Source: Candidatus Microgenomates bacterium (GTDB lineage: Bacteria > Patescibacteriota > Microgenomatia > UBA1406 > GWC2-37-13). Taken from it: a DNA stretch of 18,997 nt. The stretch is taken from contig JACOTV010000070.1 in assembly GCA_016178125.1 (NCBI GenBank), positions 1 to 18,997 on the forward strand, in the 5' to 3' direction. The notes under the pieces were generated by a model. The model was not told where the DNA came from, did no database searches, and worked only from the letters and a program-made list of their open reading frames with translations. The translations under genes were made by a program, and so were the position numbers. Shown here piece by piece: positions 1 through 7,268 of the stretch. Positions within the stretch are counted from its first letter, which is position 1. The number at the start of each line of letters is the position of its first letter.

Positions 1-1
1 A

Positions 2-406
2 ATCGACACGATTGCCAAGTACCCCAACATTACGCGTACGATTCATATGCCTATCCAGTCAGGTGATGATAATGTGCTTAAACGCATGAACCGTTGGTAT
101 ACCCAAAACGAATACCTCGACATAATAGCTAAATTTAGGTCCAAAATCCCCGACGTCAAATTCACGACTGATATTATCGTTGGGTTCCCCGGTGAAACCG
201 ACGAAGAATTTCAAAGTACGGTTGCGGTATGCAAAAAAGTCGGATACGAAAAAGCATATTTAGCCATGTATTCACAGCGGCCGATGACGGCCGCGACCAA
301 AGGAATGATCGACGACATCCCCCATCCTGTTAAGAAGAAACGCTGGCAGACACTTGAGGACATGGTGAATAAACCCCATCTCACTCACATGAGAGTTACT
401 ACATAA
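2..406 (+). CDS. miaB: MiaB-type tRNA methylthiotransferase, C-terminal part (5' end outside window)
   Basis: The reading frame is open from base 2 and continues upstream of the window, so only about 134 C-terminal codons are visible. The HMPIQSGDDNVLKRMNR stretch, the DIIVGFPGETDEEF segment and the YSQRPMTAA segment are the hallmark later parts of the radical-SAM barrel in MiaB/RimO/MtaB methylthiotransferases. They resemble MiaB (2-methylthio-N6-isopentenyladenosine synthase acting on tRNA A37) most. The iron-sulfur CxxxCxxC motif would lie upstream and is not visible. Family members normally continue after the DDIP-VKKKRWQ helix into a TRAM RNA-binding domain of about 60-70 residues. Here the protein ends about 20 residues after that helix at a TAA, with no TRAM domain. 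Its 3' end lies 3 bp from the convergent beta-helix gene. The family is clear; MiaB versus a close paralogue is less so. Confidence 0.85.
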   Translation: MDTIAKYPNITRTIHMPIQSGDDNVLKRMNRWYTQNEYLDIIAKFRSKIPDVKFTTDIIVGFPGETDEEFQSTVAVCKKVGYEKAYLAMYSQRPMTAATKGMIDDIPHPVKKKRWQTLEDMVNKPHLTHMRVTT

Positions 407-409
407 AGT

Positions 410-1417
410 TTAGCAACTTTTTGCGACCGCAGTTCCGTCTTCACGTTTATTGTTCGTCCATTCGGTAATGGTTCCCCCATTGAGCAATGTGCAAAACGCA
501 ACAGGAGTATCGCCAAAAATATTATTGTTCACTTTTATATTCAGGGAATTATCCGAAGTCACAACCGTTGTAACCGACCCGGTTGTACCATTCCATTTAC
601 GAAAATAGTTGTTATCGAGCGTCGCACCGCCTATTGAACAACCCGCACAGAATGGCTGGAAAATAGCGCTGGCTGTACAACCGCCCGCTCCTCCTGAATC
701 GGTTCGACTGATACCGCAGTCGTGCTCAATACTGTTGTTCTGAATTAGGACACCTGCGCCATCGGCTACCCTGAAGCCAGCGTTCTGAGTCGGCGCACCG
801 TTCACAATGCCACCCCCTAATTGCCCAACATAGTTTCCGATAATTTGAGCGGTGCCGTTTGGATCAAAGCCATCGATCGTACCTCGAACGCGGTTTCTCT
901 GAACGGTACAGCTGGAGCACGTGACTGCCGCACTCGGTAATCCGGTCCCCGCTTTTAACCCAACAAATTCACTATCCTCAACAATAAGATTCACCCCCTC
1001 GCGCAACCACACCATCGGAGCGCCATTACAAGACGCCTGGAATCGGGAATTCCTGATCGTTATGTTGTCTCCAACCACCTGAACACAGTCGCTAAAGATG
1101 TATCCGTCTAGCACGACATTTGATTGGTTCACAATAGCGCCACCAGCATAGGGAGTCTGGGGAGCCGTTTTAGGACCTGTCGTGTCGTAGGTAGGATAGC
1201 CAGCAATAGGTGGTGGTCCGCCAGGAGGAGGCCCCCCCGGAGGCACGACCGGCGGAAGCGGTATAGGAGTCGGTGTTGCACGTATGACAGGGTTAATTAC
1301 GTACGTTACCTGTGATCCTTTCATCCCCAGTGGATCGAAGAATAAAAAGGCTATTGCAGCAACCAGAAGAAGAAGCGGAAGCCATTTCCAATCGTCTCCC
1401 ATTTGGCCGTTAAACAT
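410..1417 (-). CDS. exported right-handed beta-helix protein with proline-rich linker
   Basis: A 335-residue protein of unknown specific function. Residues 11-27 form one hydrophobic segment, acting as a signal anchor or uncleaved signal peptide. Residues 48-90 are a Pro/Gly/Thr linker (TPTPIPLPPVVPPGGPPPGG), and about 95-335 have the repeating N-x-x-V/I-x-x-N pattern of parallel beta-helix (pectate-lyase-like) proteins, such as IVNQSNVVLDGYIF and NITIRNSRF. The C-terminal domain holds ten cysteines, including the last residue, which would suit disulfides outside the membrane. No catalytic residues of a polysaccharide lyase could be assigned, so it could be an enzyme acting on surface glycan or a structural surface protein. 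The start is set by an extended -10 box ending 6 nt upstream. It is divergent from rmlB with 68 bp between starts, and convergent with the MiaB-type gene. Confidence 0.75.
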   Translation of the reverse strand: MFNGQMGDDWKWLPLLLLVAAIAFLFFDPLGMKGSQVTYVINPVIRATPTPIPLPPVVPPGGPPPGGPPPIAGYPTYDTTGPKTAPQTPYAGGAIVNQSNVVLDGYIFSDCVQVVGDNITIRNSRFQASCNGAPMVWLREGVNLIVEDSEFVGLKAGTGLPSAAVTCSSCTVQRNRVRGTIDGFDPNGTAQIIGNYVGQLGGGIVNGAPTQNAGFRVADGAGVLIQNNSIEHDCGISRTDSGGAGGCTASAIFQPFCAGCSIGGATLDNNYFRKWNGTTGSVTTVVTSDNSLNIKVNNNIFGDTPVAFCTLLNGGTITEWTNNKREDGTAVAKSC

Positions 1418-1423
1418 ACCATC

Positions 1424-1432
1424 ATTGTAGCA
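1424..1432 (-). promoter_or_regulatory. extended -10 promoter of the beta-helix gene
   Basis: On the minus strand the sequence reads TGC-TACAAT, followed by 6 nt and then the ATG. This is a TGn extended -10 element whose spacing puts the transcription start on or beside the start codon, giving a leaderless mRNA. It mirrors the rmlB promoter, which carries the same TGCTACAAT on the opposite strand. Confidence 0.6.
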
Positions 1433-1469
1433 GTTTCTATATTCGGATCTTCTTCGATTCGAGTTTATA

Positions 1470-1478
1470 TGCTACAAT
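1470..1478 (+). promoter_or_regulatory. extended -10 promoter of the rmlB operon
   Basis: TGC-TACAAT ends 7 nt before the rmlB ATG, and no Shine-Dalgarno sequence fits in the gap. The predicted transcript is leaderless and would cover rmlB, rmlD and the carbonic-anhydrase-like gene. Confidence 0.6.
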
Positions 1479-1485
1479 CATTCAC

Positions 1486-2499
1486 ATGAAAGTTTTGGTA
1501 ACCGGTGGGGCAGGATTTATTGGGTCTAACTTCGTTTTGTATTGGCTCAAAAACCACCCCGACGACCATGTAATCAATGTCGATAAATTAACCTACGCCG
1601 GTAATCTCGAGAATTTAGCTTCAGCGCATGACAATCCTAACCATCATTTTGTGAGAGCTGATATAGGCGACTCGGCCGCAATGACTAAAGCACTCGAGGG
1701 CGTAGATACGGTAGTACATTTTGCGGCCGAGTCGCATGTGGACCGCTCAATTATGACCCCTACCTTGTTTCTCGAAACCAATGTTGTTGGTACCCAAGTG
1801 CTTCTTGAAGCCGCATATAAGAACAAAGTAAGCCGGTTCCACCACATATCAACGGACGAAGTGTTTGGATCTCTCGAACTAAATAGTGACACTAAATTCA
1901 ACGAACATACCCCGTATAACCCACATAGTCCGTACGCTGCTTCAAAGGCCGGCTCAGATCACATAGTTCGCGCTTATCATGACACTTACGGCTTACCCAT
2001 TACCATCAGTAATTGTTCAAATAATTTTGGCCCGTATCATTTCCCGGAAAAACTCATTCCTTTGGCAATAACGAATCTTATTGAAGGTAAAAAAGTACCG
2101 ATTTATGGCGACGGTCTTTATGTACGCGATTGGTTGTTTGTCGAAGATCATTGTCGCGCAATTGACATGATTCTCGAAAAGGGTGTCGTTGGCGAAACCT
2201 ATTGTATAGGGAGCATGACCCGCGACATGCCAAATCGCGAAATCATTCGCGACATATGTCGGATTATGGAAAAGAATTACGACGAATCGGTCGAGCAGGT
2301 AAAAGATCGTCCGGGTCACGACCGTCGATACGCAATTGATTTTTCTAAGATAAAAAACGAGTTGGGATGGGAGCCAAAGTTTGATTTTAGTACAGCTCTC
2401 AAGTACACAATCGATTGGTACACTAACAACCAAGATTGGTGGAAACATGTAAAAAGCGGCGAATACCAAAAATATTATCAACAGCAATATGCATCATGA
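1486..2499 (+). CDS. rmlB: dTDP-glucose 4,6-dehydratase
   Basis: Converts dTDP-glucose to dTDP-4-keto-6-deoxyglucose in the cytoplasm, the second step of dTDP-L-rhamnose synthesis. The 337-residue length is normal. It is an extended short-chain dehydrogenase: the NAD-binding GGAGFIG is at 7-13, AAESHVDRS at 80-88, the dehydratase triad STDEVFG at 122-128 (T123, D124, E125), catalytic YAASK at 150-154 (Y150, K154), NNFGPYHFPEKLIP near 179-192, and the late RPGHDRRYAID signature. These features separate RmlB from generic epimerases. The stop codon overlaps the rmlD start as ATGA, indicating coupled expression. The first gene of the pathway (rmlA) and rmlC are not adjacent. Confidence is high. 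Confidence 0.96.
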   Translation: MKVLVTGGAGFIGSNFVLYWLKNHPDDHVINVDKLTYAGNLENLASAHDNPNHHFVRADIGDSAAMTKALEGVDTVVHFAAESHVDRSIMTPTLFLETNVVGTQVLLEAAYKNKVSRFHHISTDEVFGSLELNSDTKFNEHTPYNPHSPYAASKAGSDHIVRAYHDTYGLPITISNCSNNFGPYHFPEKLIPLAITNLIEGKKVPIYGDGLYVRDWLFVEDHCRAIDMILEKGVVGETYCIGSMTRDMPNREIIRDICRIMEKNYDESVEQVKDRPGHDRRYAIDFSKIKNELGWEPKFDFSTALKYTIDWYTNNQDWWKHVKSGEYQKYYQQQYAS

Positions 2500-3329
2500 A
2501 GAAGATCGCAATAACCGGCCCGAGCGGACTGGTCGGCTCACGTATAATAGAACTGCTCTCAAGTGACTTCGCTTTTATTCCCCTTCCTCAAGAAGAACTC
2601 GACATAACTGACGCAGAACAGGTAAACCAGAAATTTAAAACACTCGATGCCGATCTACTCTTACACTTAGCAGCATATACCAACGTAGATGGGGCAGAAA
2701 CGAATAAAGAAATGGCGCGAAGTATAAACGTCGAAGGCACACGCAATTTGTTTACCGCAGCCACCAAAAAAACCATGCAGTTTGTATATATATCTACAGA
2801 CTTTGTATTCGACGGCGATCATCCACCCTACGATGAATCAAGTGTTCCCAATCCAATCGGTTATTACGGACAAACAAAATACGAAGGAGAGCAAGTAGTA
2901 AAGGATGCCGCGATGGTTGTACGAATTACGTATCCGTATCGCAAATCATATGAAGCGCGCCCGGACTTTATGCGATCTATTAAACGGCTTCTAAGCGAAG
3001 GGAAAACCATTGGCGGTATTACCGATTCAACCTTCACCCCCACTTTTATCGACGACATTGCATACGGCTTAAAACACCTCATGAATCATTATTCTCCTGA
3101 GATCTACCATCTTGTCGGATCAGCCAGCATGAGTCCGTATGAGGCATTTGTTGCGATTGCACAGACATTTGGCCTCGACGAGTCACTCATCGTAAAAACC
3201 ACCTATGACGAGTACTTTAAGGGAAAGGCCAAACGTCCGCGTAACGGGCAAACTATCAGTACGAAAAATACCTTCCAGAAAATGAGAGACTTTACCCAAG
3301 GACTTTCTGATATATCAAGTTCCGCGTAA
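2496..3329 (+). CDS. rmlD: dTDP-4-dehydrorhamnose reductase
   Basis: A 277-residue reductase that makes dTDP-L-rhamnose from dTDP-4-keto-L-rhamnose with NAD(P)H. The nucleotide-binding GPSGLVG is at 8-14, LHLAAYTNVDGAE at about 56-68, STDFVFDG at 100-107, and the catalytic YGQTK at 124-128 (Y124, K128). The late RPRNGQ-STKN motif matches the substrate-binding RPxxS-like tail of RmlD. The ATG inside the rmlB stop (ATGA) is chosen as start: it puts the glycine-rich loop at residue 8, as in the family, whereas an upstream in-frame ATG would add 20 residues of rmlB-overlapping sequence. No Shine-Dalgarno is visible, so translation probably depends on coupling to rmlB. The GPSG variant of the usual GxxG loop is slightly unusual. 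Confidence 0.9.
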   Translation: MKKIAITGPSGLVGSRIIELLSSDFAFIPLPQEELDITDAEQVNQKFKTLDADLLLHLAAYTNVDGAETNKEMARSINVEGTRNLFTAATKKTMQFVYISTDFVFDGDHPPYDESSVPNPIGYYGQTKYEGEQVVKDAAMVVRITYPYRKSYEARPDFMRSIKRLLSEGKTIGGITDSTFTPTFIDDIAYGLKHLMNHYSPEIYHLVGSASMSPYEAFVAIAQTFGLDESLIVKTTYDEYFKGKAKRPRNGQTISTKNTFQKMRDFTQGLSDISSSA

Positions 3330-3335
3330 CTACCT

Positions 3336-4883
3336 GTGAACAGCACTACTGCGCCGTATGCCGGTCTTAAGACACTCTATCTTCAACTCGATAGCTTTAT
3401 TTCGCTGCATACCGCGCGGCTTAAAGGAATCAAACAGCCCACAAACACGCAACAATCGATTGAGCGCGGTCGAATGTTCATCCATGCATTTCTGAAAGGA
3501 TTCTTAAAAGAACGCGCCAAACGATCAGTAGAGCTGAGTTCATCTGAAGTTACGGAAGCTAACAAAAAAGCGATCAAACTTATGGGAGCGCGCCCGGGGA
3601 TTATGTCATGTATGGATAGTAGGTTGCCTGTCACGATTATGTTCGGTCTTCCCATGCAGGCTGCCAAATCCATGAGGCTCCCCGGTGGCGATATGCCAGG
3701 ATTTCTCTACGATGGAACAGGGAAACTCACCGTCGACACGTCTTCTCGCCTGGCTGCTCTTCTTACGTCATCCCATGAACATCCGTTAGACCCCCGTTTT
3801 CAACTATTAGTGAGTCATACCGGATGTGCTGCACGATACGGACTTGAGAAATTGGCAGGGCGCGATCCTGCCGATCAGGGGCTGTACGCCGACATATATT
3901 CGAAAAATGAGCAAGGAAAGGTATTACAACAGGAATATGGCATTGATCCGATCGGCTTCGTATACGACGTTGCAACAGGATATGGGTATATGGGACTCTC
4001 GCGCGACGAAGTCCTTTCGTCGACCAACGAGTTCGGAGAACAGGTATTAAAGGAACTCGAATTCAACAATCAGATTATCAATACTAGAAGCATCGCGAAA
4101 AAATATAGTAGTGTCTTTCGAAAGAACTTTTTCAAGGTTGACTGGACAACTAACCATAAAGAGTCCGCGCTGAGATTCATGATTGCAATGGAGCATATAT
4201 GTGAAGCGGTTTTCCCCGAGATGAGCGATCAGGTGAGAGCGCTATATCGTCATCGTAAACCGCCCGAAATCCGTATGAAGACGATGTTGGTACTTTTTAA
4301 TGCATTTAGCGGATATTTGCACGATCCAAATGGTACAGGAAATCCTTACACCCAGCATTTGGAAGAATGCGTAGTGTTTGACTACAAAAGCAAGGGTCCG
4401 TTTAAAGAGTATCCTGCATTCGCAATCGCGCCTATTGAGGGAAACGTTGCCGAGTATGCACAACTGGCACAGACCATTGTGCGTGATAATCGGCGCGCCG
4501 GCCGCGTGAAAGACCGAACCAACTTATATACAGATCGGGATTTTATAGCAGCTACCGTTCCGTTTATATATAAAGCAGAAGTGGGTATCAAAAGTACCGA
4601 TGCAGCGTGGGAACTTATTCGAAGTATCGATTGGACTGAAATTGCGTACTCTTGGCAACATGTAGATCTTACCACCTGGCTCTCTGAGCAGATAGGGAGC
4701 AATATAAGTCATGAGAAATTCGTCACGCTCGTAACTGTGCTGAATGAAATGCGAAACAGACTGCAAGAATTGAAAAATAATACAAAAACGCAATCTCTTC
4801 TCGATACGGACGCTATGTCTATTTTGCCTTTACTTGTCAGCTCAGACCGCCAGCCGCAATCAATTGTACAGTTTATTACCTAA
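3336..4883 (+). CDS. large beta-carbonic-anhydrase-like zinc protein with unassigned C-terminal region
   Basis: A 515-residue protein beginning with GTG, 6 bp after rmlD, so probably the third gene of that operon. Residues 1-80 look helical and charged. Residues 85-220 carry the full beta-carbonic anhydrase set: SCMDSRL (C92 as zinc ligand, D94-R96 dyad), MRLPGGD at 113-119 where the family has its RNAGN loop, SHTGC with H161 and C164 as the other zinc ligands, and GFVYDVATG at 207-215, matching the family's closing strand. Typical beta-carbonic anhydrases have about 170-230 residues, so roughly 295 further residues (220-515) are extra and unrecognised. They are mostly helical and include a conserved-looking FDYKSKGPF and FAIAPIEGN stretch near 360-390. 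There is no signal peptide or membrane segment. Zinc binding is well supported. CO2 hydration is inference, since overall similarity outside the motifs appears low. Confidence 0.7.
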   Translation: MNSTTAPYAGLKTLYLQLDSFISLHTARLKGIKQPTNTQQSIERGRMFIHAFLKGFLKERAKRSVELSSSEVTEANKKAIKLMGARPGIMSCMDSRLPVTIMFGLPMQAAKSMRLPGGDMPGFLYDGTGKLTVDTSSRLAALLTSSHEHPLDPRFQLLVSHTGCAARYGLEKLAGRDPADQGLYADIYSKNEQGKVLQQEYGIDPIGFVYDVATGYGYMGLSRDEVLSSTNEFGEQVLKELEFNNQIINTRSIAKKYSSVFRKNFFKVDWTTNHKESALRFMIAMEHICEAVFPEMSDQVRALYRHRKPPEIRMKTMLVLFNAFSGYLHDPNGTGNPYTQHLEECVVFDYKSKGPFKEYPAFAIAPIEGNVAEYAQLAQTIVRDNRRAGRVKDRTNLYTDRDFIAATVPFIYKAEVGIKSTDAAWELIRSIDWTEIAYSWQHVDLTTWLSEQIGSNISHEKFVTLVTVLNEMRNRLQELKNNTKTQSLLDTDAMSILPLLVSSDRQPQSIVQFIT

Positions 4884-4888
4884 GAAAT

Positions 4889-4902
4889 TCTTGGATCCAA
4901 GA
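4889..4902. repeat. 14-bp perfect palindrome after the carbonic-anhydrase-like gene
   Basis: TCTTGGATCCAAGA lies 5 bp past the stop codon and is its own reverse complement. A second small hairpin, GAGCT-GGGG-AGCTC, follows at 4917-4930. Neither is followed by a T run, so they do not form a classical intrinsic terminator. They are either protein sites or transcript-end structures. Nothing else is recognisable in the 120-bp gap before the next gene. Confidence 0.4.
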
Positions 4903-4992
4903 TAGAAACTAGATCGGAGCTGGGGAGCTCAACTCGCAGCACCTTTCAGCACGTAATCAATATTGAAATAGCACCGCTACTAAAGTAAGATG

Positions 4993-4998
4993 TATCGT
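4993..4998 (+). promoter_or_regulatory. possible -10 box of ugd
   Basis: TATCGT ends 5 nt before the ugd ATG and fits the TANNNT-plus-5-to-8-nt rule seen elsewhere in the window, but it matches the -10 consensus only weakly. No Shine-Dalgarno is present. Confidence 0.3.
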
Positions 4999-5003
4999 AA
5001 CTT

Positions 5004-6293
5004 ATGACTATCACAATAGTAGGTCACGGATACGTAGGACTTGTTTCAGCCTGTGTGTTTGCCGACTTCGGAAACAAAGTCTGGGTGGTTGGACATACTC
5101 CTGAAAAACTCAAACGGCTTAAGAACGGCGACCCTATAATCTACGAGCCTGGTCTCGCCGAAATGCTTCAAAAAAATATTAAGGCAAAACGGCTTATATT
5201 TACCGATACCTATGAGAAAGCGGTCAAAGACTCCGAAATCGTATTTATCACCGTCGGAACCCCGCCAAAATCCGATGGCAGCGCCGACTTATCGGCGGTC
5301 TTTACCGTCGCAAAAGAGATCGCTACCCATCTGGCACCTCGCTTTACCGTCGTTTCATGTAAAAGCACGGTCCCCGTTGGCACGAATATTGCAGTTGAAA
5401 AAATTCTTAACGACAACAAGCCCCCCGGGGCTTCAATAGCCGTAGCATCCTGTCCCGAATTTTTACGTGAAGGGTCGGCTATCCAAGACACCGTATCGCC
5501 TGACCGCGTAGTTATAGGATCCGATAGTCCAGAAGCAATCGAAAAAATGCTCGAGCTCCATAAATCATTGCCCGGTAAACGAGTTGTTACCAATCTAGCG
5601 TCGGCTGAACTTATTAAGTATGCTTCTAATTCTATTCTTGCTACCAAAATATCATTTGCAAACCTCATCTCATTTTTCTGTGAGAAAACGGGCGCCGATG
5701 TGGAAGAGGTCCTTGACGCCGTTGGCATGGACCGTCGCATCGGTCGTACTTTCATGTATGCCGGAGTAGGATATGGCGGTTCATGCTTCCCCAAAGACGT
5801 ACAAGCATTAACCGACACCGGCAAGAAGCTCGGCGTCGACGTAACGCTTCTTAAGAGCGTCGAGGATATTAACCAACATGCACGCGCTAATTTCTTGGCT
5901 AATGTGCTCAAAAAAGTAAAAGGAAAGAACATTGGCATTCTCGGACTGAGTTTTAAACCTGATACCGACGACATACGATTTGCGCCATCGGTATACCTCG
6001 TTGGTGAACTGATAAAAAAAGGCTACAAAATAACTGCGTATGATCAGGCAGCATCAGAGAATATCCGGAAGATCTTTGGCGATAAAATAACGCTGGTTGA
6101 TCACGCCTTCGACGCCGTGCGCGGAGCCGACGCACTCCTGGTCTTGACCGAATGGAATGAGTTTAAACAGATCGATTTGGTAAAAGTGAAATCGCTTCTT
6201 AATAAACCCGTACTCTTTGATGGACGCAATATCTACGATCCAGTAAAAATGAAGGAAATGGGTTTTGAATATTTCGGGATCGGCCGCCCGTAA
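5004..6293 (+). CDS. ugd: UDP-glucose 6-dehydrogenase
   Basis: Oxidises UDP-glucose twice with NAD+ to UDP-glucuronate, the precursor for surface glycans and, here, probably for UDP-xylose. The 429 residues have the full family layout: the N-terminal Rossmann loop is VGHGYVGLV at 6-14, FITVGTPP at 81-88, CPEFLREG at 150-157, the substrate-positioning lysine is in AELIKYASN (K206), and catalytic C261 is in GYGGSCFPKD. The C-terminal domain begins at about 312 with GILGLSFKPDTDD and carries LVLTEWNEF. It begins directly with MTITIVGHGYVG, so the start is secure. The next gene, 21 bp downstream, uses the product of this one. Confidence 0.96.
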   Translation: MTITIVGHGYVGLVSACVFADFGNKVWVVGHTPEKLKRLKNGDPIIYEPGLAEMLQKNIKAKRLIFTDTYEKAVKDSEIVFITVGTPPKSDGSADLSAVFTVAKEIATHLAPRFTVVSCKSTVPVGTNIAVEKILNDNKPPGASIAVASCPEFLREGSAIQDTVSPDRVVIGSDSPEAIEKMLELHKSLPGKRVVTNLASAELIKYASNSILATKISFANLISFFCEKTGADVEEVLDAVGMDRRIGRTFMYAGVGYGGSCFPKDVQALTDTGKKLGVDVTLLKSVEDINQHARANFLANVLKKVKGKNIGILGLSFKPDTDDIRFAPSVYLVGELIKKGYKITAYDQAASENIRKIFGDKITLVDHAFDAVRGADALLVLTEWNEFKQIDLVKVKSLLNKPVLFDGRNIYDPVKMKEMGFEYFGIGRP

Positions 6294-6300
6294 TTCACGC

Positions 6301-6306
6301 TATAAT
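6301..6306 (+). promoter_or_regulatory. -10 box of the UDP-glucuronate decarboxylase-like gene
   Basis: A perfect TATAAT sits 7 bp after the ugd stop and ends 8 nt before the next ATG. It gives the downstream pair (decarboxylase and glycosyltransferase) its own leaderless start in addition to any read-through from ugd. Confidence 0.55.
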
Positions 6307-6314
6307 CTCTTTAC

Positions 6315-7268
6315 ATGAATATTCTAATAACGGGTGGGGCCGGTTTCTTGGGCTCGCATCTTTGCGACCGTTTGTTGGCCGACGGTCATTCGGTTGTCTG
6401 TGTCGATAACCTCATTAGCGGCTCAGAGGCTAATATTGCCCATCTCTCTTCAAACAAGAACTTTACTTTTATTAATCATGATGTGATTCAGCCGCTTCCC
6501 GCAAACATTAGCGCAGACGCCTTATTTCACCTTGCTTCACCAGCGTCACCAAATCACCATAGCGCAATCAGTTACCATTCACTTCCCCTGCCTACCATGC
6601 TGGTAAATACCACCGGTACCCTTGAACTTCTCCGATTTGCAAAAAAAAATAATGCTACATTTCTGTTTGCTTCAACATCGGAGGCGTACGGCGATCCCCT
6701 TGAGCACCCACAACAGGAAGACTATCGAGGAAATGTTTCAACTACCGGTCCCCGCTCAGTCTACGATGAGGCAAAGCGCTTCGGGGAAACCATCACTGCC
6801 TATTTTTGGCGAAGCGAGGGCGTTGATGCCCGAATCGCACGCATATTTAATACATATGGACCGCGCCTACAAAAAACAGACATGCGCATGATTGTTAGAT
6901 TTATCACCCAAGCACTAGAGGATAAACCGATTACCGTATTTGGCGATGGCACGCAAACACGCTCACTTGCTTACGTGTCAGATACCATTGATGGATTGGT
7001 TAAACTCATGTTTTCCGATAACACCAGCCAGACGGTCGTTAACGTTGGTTCCCCCGATGAACACACTGTCCTCGAATACGCTCAGATCGTAAAAGAGCTC
7101 ACGCATTCCAAAAGCGAGGTTACCTTCAGTGAAGAACTCCCCGCAGACGACCCGCTCAAGCGCCGACCCGACATTACCCTCGCCCGTAGCCTCTTACAGT
7201 GGGAACCAAAAATAACGCTTGAAGAAGGACTCGTTAAAATGATTGAATATGTAAAATCAAGTACATGA
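6315..7268 (+). CDS. UDP-glucuronate decarboxylase-like SDR (UDP-xylose synthase family)
   Basis: Predicted to convert UDP-glucuronate to UDP-xylose with bound NAD+. The 317-residue extended short-chain dehydrogenase has GGAGFLG at 7-13, FHLASPASPN at 71-80, STSEAYGDPLEHPQ at 120-133, GPRSVYDEAKR at 145-155 (Y150, K154), RIARIFNTYGPR at 173-184 and FGDGTQTRSLAYVSD further on. The LASPASP, GDPLEHPQ and GPRSxYDExKR signatures mark UXS enzymes rather than UDP-glucose 4-epimerases. Small departures from the usual sequence (SEAYG for SEVYG, GNVSTT where GNVNPI is usual) leave room for a related substrate. It follows ugd by 21 bp, which supports the pathway assignment. Its TGA overlaps the next ATG as ATGA. 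Confidence 0.87.
   Translation: MNILITGGAGFLGSHLCDRLLADGHSVVCVDNLISGSEANIAHLSSNKNFTFINHDVIQPLPANISADALFHLASPASPNHHSAISYHSLPLPTMLVNTTGTLELLRFAKKNNATFLFASTSEAYGDPLEHPQQEDYRGNVSTTGPRSVYDEAKRFGETITAYFWRSEGVDARIARIFNTYGPRLQKTDMRMIVRFITQALEDKPITVFGDGTQTRSLAYVSDTIDGLVKLMFSDNTSQTVVNVGSPDEHTVLEYAQIVKELTHSKSEVTFSEELPADDPLKRRPDITLARSLLQWEPKITLEEGLVKMIEYVKSST

Noticed and set aside
1201..1262. Short GC-rich repeat units as a tandem repeat or CRISPR-like array
   Set aside because: They are the Pro/Gly codons of the beta-helix protein's linker, without regular unit length or spacers.
2017..2487. Open 156-codon minus-strand frame inside rmlB
   Set aside because: Antisense shadow of a well-conserved gene; no family features and no promoter of the type seen for real genes.
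3336..4883. Carboxysomal CsoSCA identity for the long CA-like protein
   Set aside because: The length is similar, but the His-x-x-Cys ligand spacing is of the ordinary beta type and no carboxysome genes are present; kept only as a comparison.
4917..4930. Intrinsic terminator after the CA-like gene
   Set aside because: The stem is 5 bp and no T run follows.
5210..5974. Open 254-codon frame on the minus strand inside ugd
   Set aside because: It lies wholly antisense to a clear, full-length UDP-glucose dehydrogenase, has no recognisable domain, and follows from that gene's codon pattern.
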